64,000 bases of DNA from the NCBI RefSeq assembly GCF_039522665.1, contig NZ_BAAADV010000007.1, forward strand, positions 496,001-560,000, in the 5' to 3' direction. Source of the stretch: Natronoarchaeum mannanilyticum (GTDB lineage Archaea > Halobacteriota > Halobacteria > Halobacteriales > Natronoarchaeaceae). Below the pieces are notes generated by a model. The model was given only the letters and a program-made list of their open reading frames with translations. It ran no database searches and had not been told where the DNA came from. Of this stretch, positions 1 to 7,010 are shown piece after piece. Every line of letters starts with the position of its first letter. Within the stretch, counting starts at the first letter, position 1. A program made the position numbers and the translations under genes.

Positions 1-445
1 CGTTCAGTTCGCTGGCGAGCGTCCGCGCCGACTGCGAGATCGCCGGTGTCGGCGCCGCGACGTACGCGGCGTTGGCCTCGTGGAGCCGGTCGTACGCTTG
101 CACGACGCCGCGCTCGACGTCGACGCGGCCGCCCTCGGTCCGCCCCTTCGCCTCGATCGCGACCAGCGGCGGGTCGTCGCCGAGGCGGTCGGCCGCGAGC
201 CACTCGTCGTCGAGCGTCCGGACGCCGACCAGGTCGGGATAGCCCGTCCCGACGCGGATGTGGTTGAACGGCGCGAGCGTCTCGCGGATCGCCGGGTCGA
301 TCGGCTCGTCCGCGATCCAGCGCTCCTGCCCGAACTGCGTATCGACGACCGCGTAGCCCCGCCGGTCCTCGTCGTCGGGAAAGAGGCGACGCTTCGCGTG
401 GGCGAGCACGTGGGGTTCGGTCATCGACCCCGCCGCGGCTGTCAT
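1..445 (-). CDS. Partial protein with PD-(D/E)xK nuclease-like signature
   Basis: The gene runs off the left edge, so only the N-terminal 148 residues are present. They contain a GYPDLVGV stretch with Asp71, then VAIEAKG with Glu98 and Lys100, and a downstream Gln116 in VVQAYDRLH. That order (D, then ExK, then Q) is the signature of the PD-(D/E)xK nuclease fold, which also occurs in non-nuclease proteins. I chose the ATG at 445; a second ATG at 424 (MTEPHV) is equally possible. The protein is acidic and the frame is open throughout. The nuclease link rests on the motif alone; the target and true role are unknown. Confidence 0.7.
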   Translation of the reverse strand, partial: MTAAAGSMTEPHVLAHAKRRLFPDDEDRRGYAVVDTQFGQERWIADEPIDPAIRETLAPFNHIRVGTGYPDLVGVRTLDDEWLAADRLGDDPPLVAIEAKGRTEGGRVDVERGVVQAYDRLHEANAAYVAAPTPAISQSARTLASELN

Positions 446-548
446 GCTACAGACGCTTCTGGGGCAGCGTAATCAAACTACCGCGAACGGAGAGCGTCGA
501 CGCCGCAGCGCGGGCGTCGATCAGACGGGAACTGCGAGTCGGGGCCGA

Positions 549-1346
549 TCAGAACGGGAACAGCGAGTCGGCGTCGGGGTCGCGCTCCAGCAGCTCGATC
601 TCGTGGCCGTCCTGGTCCTTCGTGAACGCGTACATGTCGTCGCAGCTCTCGGGGTCGCGGTAGTCGGCGGCTTCTCGGACCATGAGCTGCTCCCAGTCCT
701 CGTGCAGGTCGTCGATCCGGACGCAGAGGTGGCCCCAGGCGTCGCCCAGATCATAGCTCCGGCCGTCGTAGTTGTAGGTGAGCTCGACGGCCATCGCCTC
801 GGGCGCGGCGTCCTCGGGCTTCATGAAGTAGTTGGCGAACGTGTCGGACTCCCAGCGCCCGGTGTGTTCGTACTCGAACTTCCGGGTCCAGAAGCCCAGC
901 GCGTCGTCGGCGTCCTCGACGCGGATCATCGTGTGGTCGAGCGACCACAGCGCCCCCTGATCGGGGTCGCGCTGGACGATCTCGACCTCGTGGCCGTCGG
1001 GGTCCTTCACGAACGCGTAGCTGCCGCCGCAGGACTCGGGGTCGCGGTAGTCGTCGACGCCCTCGTCCATCAGCTGCTCGTAGTACGATTCGAGTTCGCC
1101 CTCGGGGACGCGCACCGCGATGTGACCCCAGGCGTCGCCGAGTTCGAGGTCGCTCTCACCTTCGTTGTGGGTGAGTTCGAGCATCGCGCCCTCCTCGTGC
1201 ATCTCCTCGGGGCCGAGATAGACGATGGTGAAGTCGTCGCCCTCGTGGCGATCCTTCTCCTCGTAGTCCAGGTGAGTCTGGTACCACTCCAGCGATTCCT
1301 CCAGGTCCTCGACGCGCATCATGACGTGGTCCAGCGTTCCGTCCAT
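549..1346 (-). CDS. Two-domain glyoxalase I-like VOC family protein
   Basis: The 265-residue protein consists of two tandem vicinal-oxygen-chelate domains (about 1-130 and 133-265), each resembling bacterial glyoxalase I (lactoylglutathione lyase). Metal-ligand candidates are visible in both halves: His7, Glu57, His75, Glu122 in the first and His138, Glu188, His206, Glu251 in the second. Motifs such as LDHxMxRVED, GDAWGH and DPDGHEVEI support this. The likely role is methylglyoxal detoxification or a related isomerisation in the cytoplasm, although haloarchaea use gamma-glutamylcysteine rather than glutathione. The start is the ATG of MDGTLDH; the open frame upstream of it is Arg-rich shadow sequence. 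It stands alone, divergent from msrA. Confidence 0.88.
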   Translation of the reverse strand: MDGTLDHVMMRVEDLEESLEWYQTHLDYEEKDRHEGDDFTIVYLGPEEMHEEGAMLELTHNEGESDLELGDAWGHIAVRVPEGELESYYEQLMDEGVDDYRDPESCGGSYAFVKDPDGHEVEIVQRDPDQGALWSLDHTMIRVEDADDALGFWTRKFEYEHTGRWESDTFANYFMKPEDAAPEAMAVELTYNYDGRSYDLGDAWGHLCVRIDDLHEDWEQLMVREAADYRDPESCDDMYAFTKDQDGHEIELLERDPDADSLFPF

Positions 1347-1465
1347 GCGCGTTTCTACGACGGTGGCGGGCAAAAACGTGGTGAACGCGGACAGCTGATC
1401 GCCCGCTTCGACGGATACCAATGCGGGGGCGAAGCACGGAAATCCGCGCGGACCCAGAGACGCGT

Positions 1466-2158
1466 ATGGACCGTACGAGCGCGACCCGAGAACTGGCGCT
1501 CCGGTCGCCGGCCGAGAACGCGGCATCGGCGGCGGGCGAGAGCGGGGCACCGACGCCGAGCGAGACCCGAACGGCGACGTTCGGGATGGGCTGTTTCTGG
1601 GGCCCGGACGCACGGTTCGGCGCGGTCGAGGGCGTCGTCCGGACACGAGTCGGCTACGCCGGCGGGACGACGGCCGATCCGACGTACCACTCGCTGGGCG
1701 ATCACACGGAGGTCGTCCAGATCGAGTACGATCCCGAGAAACTGGCGTACGACGACCTGCTCGACGCGTTCTGGTCGAACCACGCGTGGAACTCGTCGGC
1801 TCGCAAACGCCAGTACCGGGGCGTCGTCCTCGCACACGACGACGAGCAGTACGAAGCCGCGCAGCGGCGTCGCGACGAACTGGCCGAGCGAACCGGCGAG
1901 ACGGTCGCGACCGACGTCGAGAGGCTCGACGAGTTCTACCTCGCCGAGGACTACCATCAGAAGTACGAACTGCGGTCGACGCCGGTCGTCGGCGACGAGC
2001 TCGCGGAGCTGTACGGCGACGCGTTCGTGGATTCGACAATCGCCGCGCGGCTCAACGGGTTCGTCGCCGGCCACGGCGATCCGGAACGCCGCGACGCCCT
2101 GCTCGCCGACCTCGATCTCCCGCCCACCGTGATCGACGAGCTTCGACGCCGGTTCTGA
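1466..2158 (+). CDS. msrA: Peptide methionine sulfoxide reductase MsrA
   Basis: MsrA reduces methionine-S-sulfoxide in proteins and free methionine, repairing oxidative damage. The GCFWG catalytic motif has its nucleophilic Cys at residue 43, and family features such as RVGYAGG, the YHSLGDHTEVVQIEYDP block and FYLAEDYHQKY follow. The length of 230 residues is slightly more than usual because of an N-terminal extension of about 35 residues rich in Ala, Ser and Thr before the conserved TATFGMGCFWG start. I used the ATG at 1466; an in-frame ATG at 1421 would add 15 Arg-rich residues and looks unlikely. The gene is divergent from the glyoxalase-like gene and appears monocistronic. Confidence 0.95.
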   Translation: MDRTSATRELALRSPAENAASAAGESGAPTPSETRTATFGMGCFWGPDARFGAVEGVVRTRVGYAGGTTADPTYHSLGDHTEVVQIEYDPEKLAYDDLLDAFWSNHAWNSSARKRQYRGVVLAHDDEQYEAAQRRRDELAERTGETVATDVERLDEFYLAEDYHQKYELRSTPVVGDELAELYGDAFVDSTIAARLNGFVAGHGDPERRDALLADLDLPPTVIDELRRRF

Positions 2159-2326
2159 CCGCGGGCGACGGCGTTCGGAGCGATACCGAGCAACTGCGTC
2201 ACCGCCGGCCGACGCCGAAGCACGGCATCGCGCCGCTGCGTGACGACGCTGCCGGAAGCCGTCGAGATCGAGCGTCGACGCCGCCGCGGGGACAGAGGTA
2301 AACCACCGGGCTTGCTAGATGACAGC

Positions 2327-2503
2327 ATGGGTCAGCGAAACTCCGGAAAAGCCGTCGAGTGTCGGTGCACGCGCTGCAAGTTCAACAGCAACGGCTCCTG
2401 TGGCTACCAGGGGCGGATCCTGATCAACGCGAACGGCGAGTGCGAGATGATGGAGGAGGGGTTCGGCGGCGACCGCGGGCCGTACGGGGAACCCGAAGAG
2501 TAG
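2327..2503 (+). CDS. Small cysteine-rich protein, DUF1540-like
   Basis: A 58-residue protein with five cysteines (12, 14, 17, 25, 39) in a CxCTxCxFNxxxxCGY pattern. This looks like the small metal-binding-like DUF1540 domain, whose function is unknown. The C-terminus is acidic and Gly-rich. The start at 2327 puts the AT-richer GAGGTAAACC element about 30 bases upstream, as expected for a leaderless haloarchaeal gene. No operon partner is evident. Confidence 0.75.
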   Translation: MGQRNSGKAVECRCTRCKFNSNGSCGYQGRILINANGECEMMEEGFGGDRGPYGEPEE

Positions 2504-2588
2504 ACGGTTCGGCCGCCACGGTGCGTCGCCATCTTCCGGCTCGCAGTAGCGGATCTTCTCCCGTGGAGCCGTTTGTGACTCCGCGGAC

Positions 2589-3935
2589 CTACTCCACGAG
2601 CTGGATCGTGTTACCGTTCGACGTGACGTGGAGATCCCGCCCGAGCTTGTACCCCTGGTTGCCGGCGAGGTCGACGTAGCCGGAGAACCCGCCCATATCC
2701 TGGTGGGCGGGGATGACGTGCTGGGGCTGGAGCGCGTCGAGCATCTCGTAGTGACCCTCCTGTCGGAGGTGGCCCGAGACGTGGATGTCGTCGTAGATGC
2801 GGGCGCCCTGCATGCCCAGCAGTTTCTCGGACTGGTAGCGCTGCCCCTCGTTGGTCGGCTCCGGGATCACTCGCGCCGAGAAGATGACCTTGTCGCCGTC
2901 GTCGAGTTCGTAGGGGGTGTCGCCCCGACCCATTCGGGTGAGCATCGCGCGGGGCTCGCCCTGGTGGCCGGTGACGATTGGCAGGTAGTTCTCCTTGCCC
3001 TCGTTCATGATCCGCTTGAACGTCCGATCGACGGACTTGCGGTGGCCGAACATCCCGAGGTCGTCGGGGAACGACGCGGCGCCGATGCGCTCGGCGGTGC
3101 CGGAGTACTTCTCCATCGATCGACCGAGGAGTACTGGTTCGCGGCCGATCTCTTTCGCGAACTCGACGAGGCTGGAGACGCGCGCGATGTGGCTGGAGAA
3201 CGTCGTCGCGACGATGCCGCCGTCGTAGTCCTCGATGCTGTGCATCACGTCGCGCAGGTGCTCGCGGGCGACGTTCTCGCTGGGCGTGCGGCCCTTCTTG
3301 TTGGCGTTCGTGCAGTCCTCGATGTAACAGAGGACACCCTCACCCTCGCGACCGATCTCGCGGAACCGCTTCATGTCGATCGGGTCGCCGATGACCGGCG
3401 TGTGGTCCATGCGCTTGTCCAGCCCGTAGACCACCGCGCCCTCCGGCGTGTGCAGCACCGGGTTGATCGCGTCGATGATCGAGTGCGTGACGTTCACGAA
3501 CTCGAGTTCGCAGCGCTCTCCGATGCCCATCGTCTCGCCGGGCTCCATCTCCACGAGATCGTTCTGGACGTCGAACTTCCCCTCGTCCTGGATCTCCTCC
3601 TTGACGAGTTCGAGCGTGAACGGCGAGGCGACGATCGGGGCGTCGTAGCGGTGGGCCAGCTTGCCGATCGCCCCGATGTGATCGAGGTGGCCGTGCGTGG
3701 GAACGATCGCCTTCACGTCGCCCTCGAGGTCGCTCATGATCCGGTCGTCCGGGATGGCGCCCATGTCGATGAGATCGAGGGAGTGCATGCCCTCGACCTG
3801 AATGTTGTCGTGAATCAGTACCTTCGAGAGGTTCAGTCCCATGTCGAAGACGACGATGTCGCCGCCGGCACGGACTGCGGTCATCTGTCGACCGACTTCC
3901 TCGTAGCCGCCAATAGTTGCGATTTCGATTTCCAT
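2589..3935 (-). CDS. Archaeal RNase J family ribonuclease (beta-CASP MBL fold)
   Basis: The 448-residue protein has the metallo-beta-lactamase zinc motif THGHLDH (His81, His83, Asp85, His86), then a beta-CASP region, and late motifs ending in [25 protein letters not shown] typical of RNase J. Archaeal RNase J is a 5'-to-3' exoribonuclease in RNA processing and decay. Family length and motif order match. The start at the ATG of [15 protein letters not shown] is the conserved N-terminus; in-frame upstream sequence lacks family similarity. It is followed on the left by a convergent small gene. The 299-base region upstream holds no gene and may be a long leader. Confidence 0.93.
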   Translation of the reverse strand: MEIEIATIGGYEEVGRQMTAVRAGGDIVVFDMGLNLSKVLIHDNIQVEGMHSLDLIDMGAIPDDRIMSDLEGDVKAIVPTHGHLDHIGAIGKLAHRYDAPIVASPFTLELVKEEIQDEGKFDVQNDLVEMEPGETMGIGERCELEFVNVTHSIIDAINPVLHTPEGAVVYGLDKRMDHTPVIGDPIDMKRFREIGREGEGVLCYIEDCTNANKKGRTPSENVAREHLRDVMHSIEDYDGGIVATTFSSHIARVSSLVEFAKEIGREPVLLGRSMEKYSGTAERIGAASFPDDLGMFGHRKSVDRTFKRIMNEGKENYLPIVTGHQGEPRAMLTRMGRGDTPYELDDGDKVIFSARVIPEPTNEGQRYQSEKLLGMQGARIYDDIHVSGHLRQEGHYEMLDALQPQHVIPAHQDMGGFSGYVDLAGNQGYKLGRDLHVTSNGNTIQLVE

Positions 3936-4234
3936 AGGTCGGGTCCGATCAGAGCAGTCCCAGAACCCGTCGCAGAGTACGCCTTGTGAAGGAGAGCAGA
4001 GCGTGATACGGCGCTTCGGAGGTCGACCGCGCGAACGCGACGAGCGACTCGTCAGCCCCACGCCCTTCTCGGGGACGACGCGTGTTTCGGTTACGTGTGA
4101 GTCGGGGAGCCCGACGTAAATAGTTCGGGATGTTGGCTGTGGACGCTCGACCAGGGCGAGTTCCGTCGGACAGCAGCCAACTCTCGGTGGCAGTCGCCAC
4201 ACACCGGTCGCTCGCGAATTTGCTTCGAGAGAAG
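3936..4234. other. Intergenic stretch between RNase J and tRNA-Glu
   Basis: These 299 bases hold no convincing coding frame: all readings give Arg-rich, GC-shadow-like peptides. On the minus strand there is a CTATTTACG element at about 4116-4124 that could serve as a TATA box. If used for the RNase J gene it would give a leader of about 150 bases, which is long for a haloarchaeon. No Shine-Dalgarno sequence is seen just before the start at 3935. Confidence 0.5.
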
Positions 4235-4309
4235 TGCTCCGTCAGGGATTCGAACCCTGGTCCTTGCCGTGAGAGGGCAAGATGATTGGCCGGACTACAC
4301 CAACGGAGC
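4235..4309 (-). tRNA. tRNA-Glu (CTC anticodon)
   Basis: A 75-base cloverleaf reads on the minus strand. The acceptor stem GCTCCGT pairs with ACGGAGC, the discriminator base is A, and the T-loop arm contains GGTTCGAATCC. The anticodon stem TTGCC/GGCAA closes the loop CTCTCAC, whose central triplet is CTC (reads GAG, glutamate). No intron is present, and CCA is not encoded, as in most haloarchaeal tRNAs. A GTTAAACG element about 50 bases upstream and a short dyad directly before the 5' end may belong to its promoter and leader. Confidence 0.95.
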
Positions 4310-4310
4310 T

Positions 4311-4330
4311 TACCTGTACCCTCTCAGGTA
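4311..4330. repeat. Inverted repeat at the 5' side of tRNA-Glu
   Basis: TACCTG (4311-4316) is mirrored by CAGGTA (4325-4330) with an 8-base loop. It begins one base beyond the mature tRNA 5' end, so it lies in the precursor leader or just at the transcription start. Confidence 0.45.
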
Positions 4331-4448
4331 CGCATCCTTTCGTAGCGACGAGATACGTTTAACAGTTGCGTTTCGATCGAACATTGGGGCCGGGTATCGT
4401 GGGACGGAGGGGCGCCCAGCAGGAATCTCTCGAACTCGCGGCGGCCAC

Positions 4449-4454
4449 GCTTAT
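4449..4454 (+). promoter_or_regulatory. TATA-like element of the aldo/keto reductase operon
   Basis: CTTATG lies 26-31 bases before the ATG at 4480, the spacing expected when transcription starts at or near the start codon. It supports 4480 as the true start over ATGs further upstream. Confidence 0.5.
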
Positions 4455-4479
4455 GCGACTCCGGACCTACCACGTCGGT

Positions 4480-5364
4480 ATGCAAACACGACCGCTGGGA
4501 GAGACCGGCCACGACAGTTCCGTCGCGACGTTCGGCGCCATCGCGCTCAACTGGCTCGAACAGGAGGGCGCGAACCAGATGATCGAACTCGTGCTGGATC
4601 GCGGCGTCAACCACTTCGACGTGGCGCCGGAGTACGGCGACGCCGAGCTGAAGCTCGGCCCGAAGCTCCGCCAGCACCGCGAGGAGATCTTCCTCGGGTG
4701 CAAGACACAGAAGCGCGACTACGAGGGCGCGGCGCGCAAGCTCGATCGGTCGCTGAACCGGCTCGGAACCGACCACGTCGAGCTGTACCAGATCCACGGG
4801 CTGGAGTACGAGCACGAACTCGACGAGATCACGGGCGAGGGCGGCGCGCTCGAAGCGATCCGCGACGCCCGGAGCGAGGGTAAAGTCGATCACATCGGGC
4901 TGACGAGCCACGGCGACCCGCAGCTGATCCTCGAGGCGATCGAGCGCATCGACGATCTCGACTCGCTGATGTTCCCGATGAACCCCGTCGTCGCCGGCAA
5001 GGACGGCGACGAGTACGACTACGAGGCCGTACTCGAACGCGCCGAATCGGAGGACATCGGCACGCTCGGCATCAAGGCGTTCGCCGGCGGAACGTGGCCC
5101 CCGACCGACGAACTGCCCGAGGAAGACCGGCCGTACGCGAACTGGTATCAGCCGGTCGACGATCCCGACACGATCCGCGAGCGCTTCGATTTCGCCGCCG
5201 CGCAGGGACTGACGAGCGTCATCACGCCCGGCGATCCGAAGCTCGTCGCGATGGTCCTCGACGCCGCCGAGCGGTTCGACGGAATGGACGAGGCCGCCCA
5301 GCGTTCGCTGATCGAGCGGGCGCGCCACGACGACAGTCCGGTGCCCGAGCAGCTCCACCACTGA
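4480..5364 (+). CDS. Aldo/keto reductase
   Basis: A 294-residue NAD(P)H-dependent oxidoreductase of the aldo/keto reductase superfamily. The catalytic tetrad is visible: Asp47 and Tyr52 (FDVAPEYGDAE), Lys75 (LGCKTQKRD) and His106 (LYQIHGLE). The C-terminal part carries SVITPGDP, the usual cofactor-binding region. The substrate is unknown. The start at 4480 (MQTRPLGETG) matches the usual N-terminal strand, and a CTTATG element sits at -30. The methyltransferase gene begins 24 bases after its stop and is probably co-transcribed. Confidence 0.9.
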   Translation: MQTRPLGETGHDSSVATFGAIALNWLEQEGANQMIELVLDRGVNHFDVAPEYGDAELKLGPKLRQHREEIFLGCKTQKRDYEGAARKLDRSLNRLGTDHVELYQIHGLEYEHELDEITGEGGALEAIRDARSEGKVDHIGLTSHGDPQLILEAIERIDDLDSLMFPMNPVVAGKDGDEYDYEAVLERAESEDIGTLGIKAFAGGTWPPTDELPEEDRPYANWYQPVDDPDTIRERFDFAAAQGLTSVITPGDPKLVAMVLDAAERFDGMDEAAQRSLIERARHDDSPVPEQLHH

Positions 5365-5388
5365 CGGCGCGAGGAGACGAGGACAGTC

Positions 5389-6108
5389 ATGGACGTTCCG
5401 AGTACGGTCGCGACGGCGCTGGAGGACCAGTCGGTCGACGGTGCGACCTGCCTGGAGGCCGGCGCCGGCGTCGGCAACGCGACCGCGGGGCTGCTCGCAG
5501 CGGGTGCCGAGCGCGTCTACGCGGTGACGAACGACGCCGAGCACGCGCGAACTGTTCGCGAGCGCGTGGCCCGTGACGATCCGGATCGAAGCGTCGCGCT
5601 CGAAGCCGATCTCAGGGAGCTCCCGTTGGTCGACGACACCGTCGACATCATCACGGCCCACGGGCTGTTCAACGTGGTTCCGCCGGCGTCGCTCGACGCC
5701 ATCGCGACCGAGGTGACCCGCGTCGCGACGCCGGGCTGTCACCTCGTCGTCGACGACTACGAGCCGTTACCGGCCGACGCCGACGTGCGAGAGCTGTTCG
5801 CCGTCGAGAACGCCGCCTCGCAACTCGCCGAGGGACGGCCCGCGCTGGCGTTCTACCCGGCGGCCGCGCTGCGGCGGCTGTTCGAGGGGTACGGCTGGAC
5901 GTTCGACCGGAAGCGGACGCTGCTCGATCCGGTTCCCTGGACAGAAAGTCATCTCGACGCCCACGCCGCGGCGGTACGCTCGCGCGCTGCGGGGCTTCCG
6001 GAAAGAGATGCCGACCGGCTCGTGACCCGAGCCGACCGAATCGTCGACGACATCGGTGAGGAGCGGGTCGGCGAGATGTACAGCCTGGCGTTCCGACGGC
6101 CCGACTGA
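5389..6108 (+). CDS. Class I SAM-dependent methyltransferase
   Basis: The 239-residue protein has the Rossmann-like SAM-binding motif I LEAGAGVG at 22-29. It continues with an acidic end of strand 2 (VYAVTNDAEH), motif II-like EADLRELPLVDDTVDIITAHGLF and a post-motif strand HLVVDDYEPL. These are the standard core elements of a class I methyltransferase, with a helical C-terminus of about 80 residues. The methyl acceptor cannot be read from sequence. It follows the aldo/keto reductase closely on the same strand, so the two may act in one pathway, but the pairing alone does not identify it. Confidence 0.85.
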   Translation: MDVPSTVATALEDQSVDGATCLEAGAGVGNATAGLLAAGAERVYAVTNDAEHARTVRERVARDDPDRSVALEADLRELPLVDDTVDIITAHGLFNVVPPASLDAIATEVTRVATPGCHLVVDDYEPLPADADVRELFAVENAASQLAEGRPALAFYPAAALRRLFEGYGWTFDRKRTLLDPVPWTESHLDAHAAAVRSRAAGLPERDADRLVTRADRIVDDIGEERVGEMYSLAFRRPD

Positions 6109-6130
6109 GCGACCGCATCCGACAGCGCGC

Positions 6131-6823
6131 TCAGCGATCGGCGATTGCCGATCCCGCGTATCCCCCGATCGCGCTCAGGACGACGGTGATCGCACTCGAG
6201 ATGGCCAGCATGGCGACGATCAGCAGCCCGAGCGTGACGGCGTTCGCGGCGAACGCGCCGCCCGCAAGAAAGACGAGCAAGAGCGCGTAGGGGGCCGCGA
6301 GCGCGATCCCGGCCAGCGCGCCGATCCGCAGCGCGTCGCCGGACGACCCTCGCCGGACGTAGCCCGCGACGCCGCCGCCGACCAGCGGCGAGAACGGGAC
6401 GAACGAGGTGACCGCCGAGACGACCGCCCCGACGACGGCGAGGACGATCCGGTCGTCGATCACGAGGCCGGTCCCCTCCAGGCGGCGCCGCACTCGGCGC
6501 GAGTAGGCGGCGAACGCGATGCCGGCGACGACGAGGACGGCGCCCGTCACGGCGAGGCCGAGCCCGCCCCAGACCATGAGACTGTGGATCGCGTCGACCA
6601 GCTCGGCGTCGGTCATCGTCGTCGCCGTGACCTCCAGTTCGGCGACGATCTCCTCGGCCGTCGCGGCGTCGGCGGATCGATAGACGGCGACGCCCGCCGA
6701 CGCCGCGCCGAGGCCGGGGACGGCGATCAGCAGTGCGACGATCGCGTCGAAGATGGCATTTAGCGCGCCCGATCCCTCGACGCGCGGCGAGTCGTGGTTC
6801 TCGGTCTGCGTAGTAGGCTCCAT
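6131..6823 (-). CDS. DUF5518-like multi-pass membrane protein
   Basis: A 230-residue protein with about six hydrophobic segments. The last three (from about residue 115) are Gly/Ala-rich with the VPFSPLVGGGVAGYV pattern typical of haloarchaeal DUF5518 proteins. The N-terminal 20 residues are polar and cytoplasmic by the positive-inside rule. Function is unknown. It is convergent with the methyltransferase gene. Its start codon is preceded at 7 bases by a perfect 8-base dyad (6830-6850), so it is probably under specific transcriptional control. Confidence 0.75.
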   Translation of the reverse strand: MEPTTQTENHDSPRVEGSGALNAIFDAIVALLIAVPGLGAASAGVAVYRSADAATAEEIVAELEVTATTMTDAELVDAIHSLMVWGGLGLAVTGAVLVVAGIAFAAYSRRVRRRLEGTGLVIDDRIVLAVVGAVVSAVTSFVPFSPLVGGGVAGYVRRGSSGDALRIGALAGIALAAPYALLLVFLAGGAFAANAVTLGLLIVAMLAISSAITVVLSAIGGYAGSAIADR

Positions 6824-6829
6824 ATCTCC

Positions 6830-6850
6830 ACGTTGTACGGCCTACAACGT
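6830..6850. promoter_or_regulatory. Perfect 8-base dyad, candidate operator
   Basis: ACGTTGTA (6830-6837) and TACAACGT (6843-6850) flank the 5-base spacer CGGCC. The site lies 7-27 bases upstream of the start codon of the minus-strand membrane protein, overlapping the expected transcription start and TATA region. The position and perfect symmetry fit a repressor operator; the cognate regulator is unknown. Confidence 0.55.
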
Positions 6851-6975
6851 AAAACGACGATCGGAGTTTCAAGCTCTGAAGTCGCGCCCCGGCTCGGGGG
6901 GCGTCCCTCTCGAAGGGCCGGCCCGTTGGCAACGATTCTGCAACCGGACGTCGCCAGCGGGCTCCCGAACAACAA

Positions 6976-6987
6976 TAATAATTATTA
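6976..6987 (+). promoter_or_regulatory. AT-rich palindromic promoter element of nhaC
   Basis: TAATAATTATTA is a perfect 12-base palindrome in otherwise GC-rich DNA, 24-35 bases before the nhaC ATG. It occupies the TATA-box position for a short-leader transcript. Its symmetry could also make it a binding site. Confidence 0.6.
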
Positions 6988-7010
6988 GTTGAATAGCTCG
7001 ACGCTCTAGC

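Noticed and set aside
1421-1465. Earlier start for msrA
   Set aside because: Adds an Arg-rich, non-conserved segment before MDRTSATREL; family sequences begin near TATFGMGCFWG.
4235-4309. Integration site (att) at tRNA-Glu
   Set aside because: No integrase gene and no partial copy of the tRNA 3' end was seen nearby.
4324-5742. Minus-strand frame across the aldo/keto reductase and methyltransferase genes
   Set aside because: Same reasons: opposite-strand shadow of two well-supported genes.
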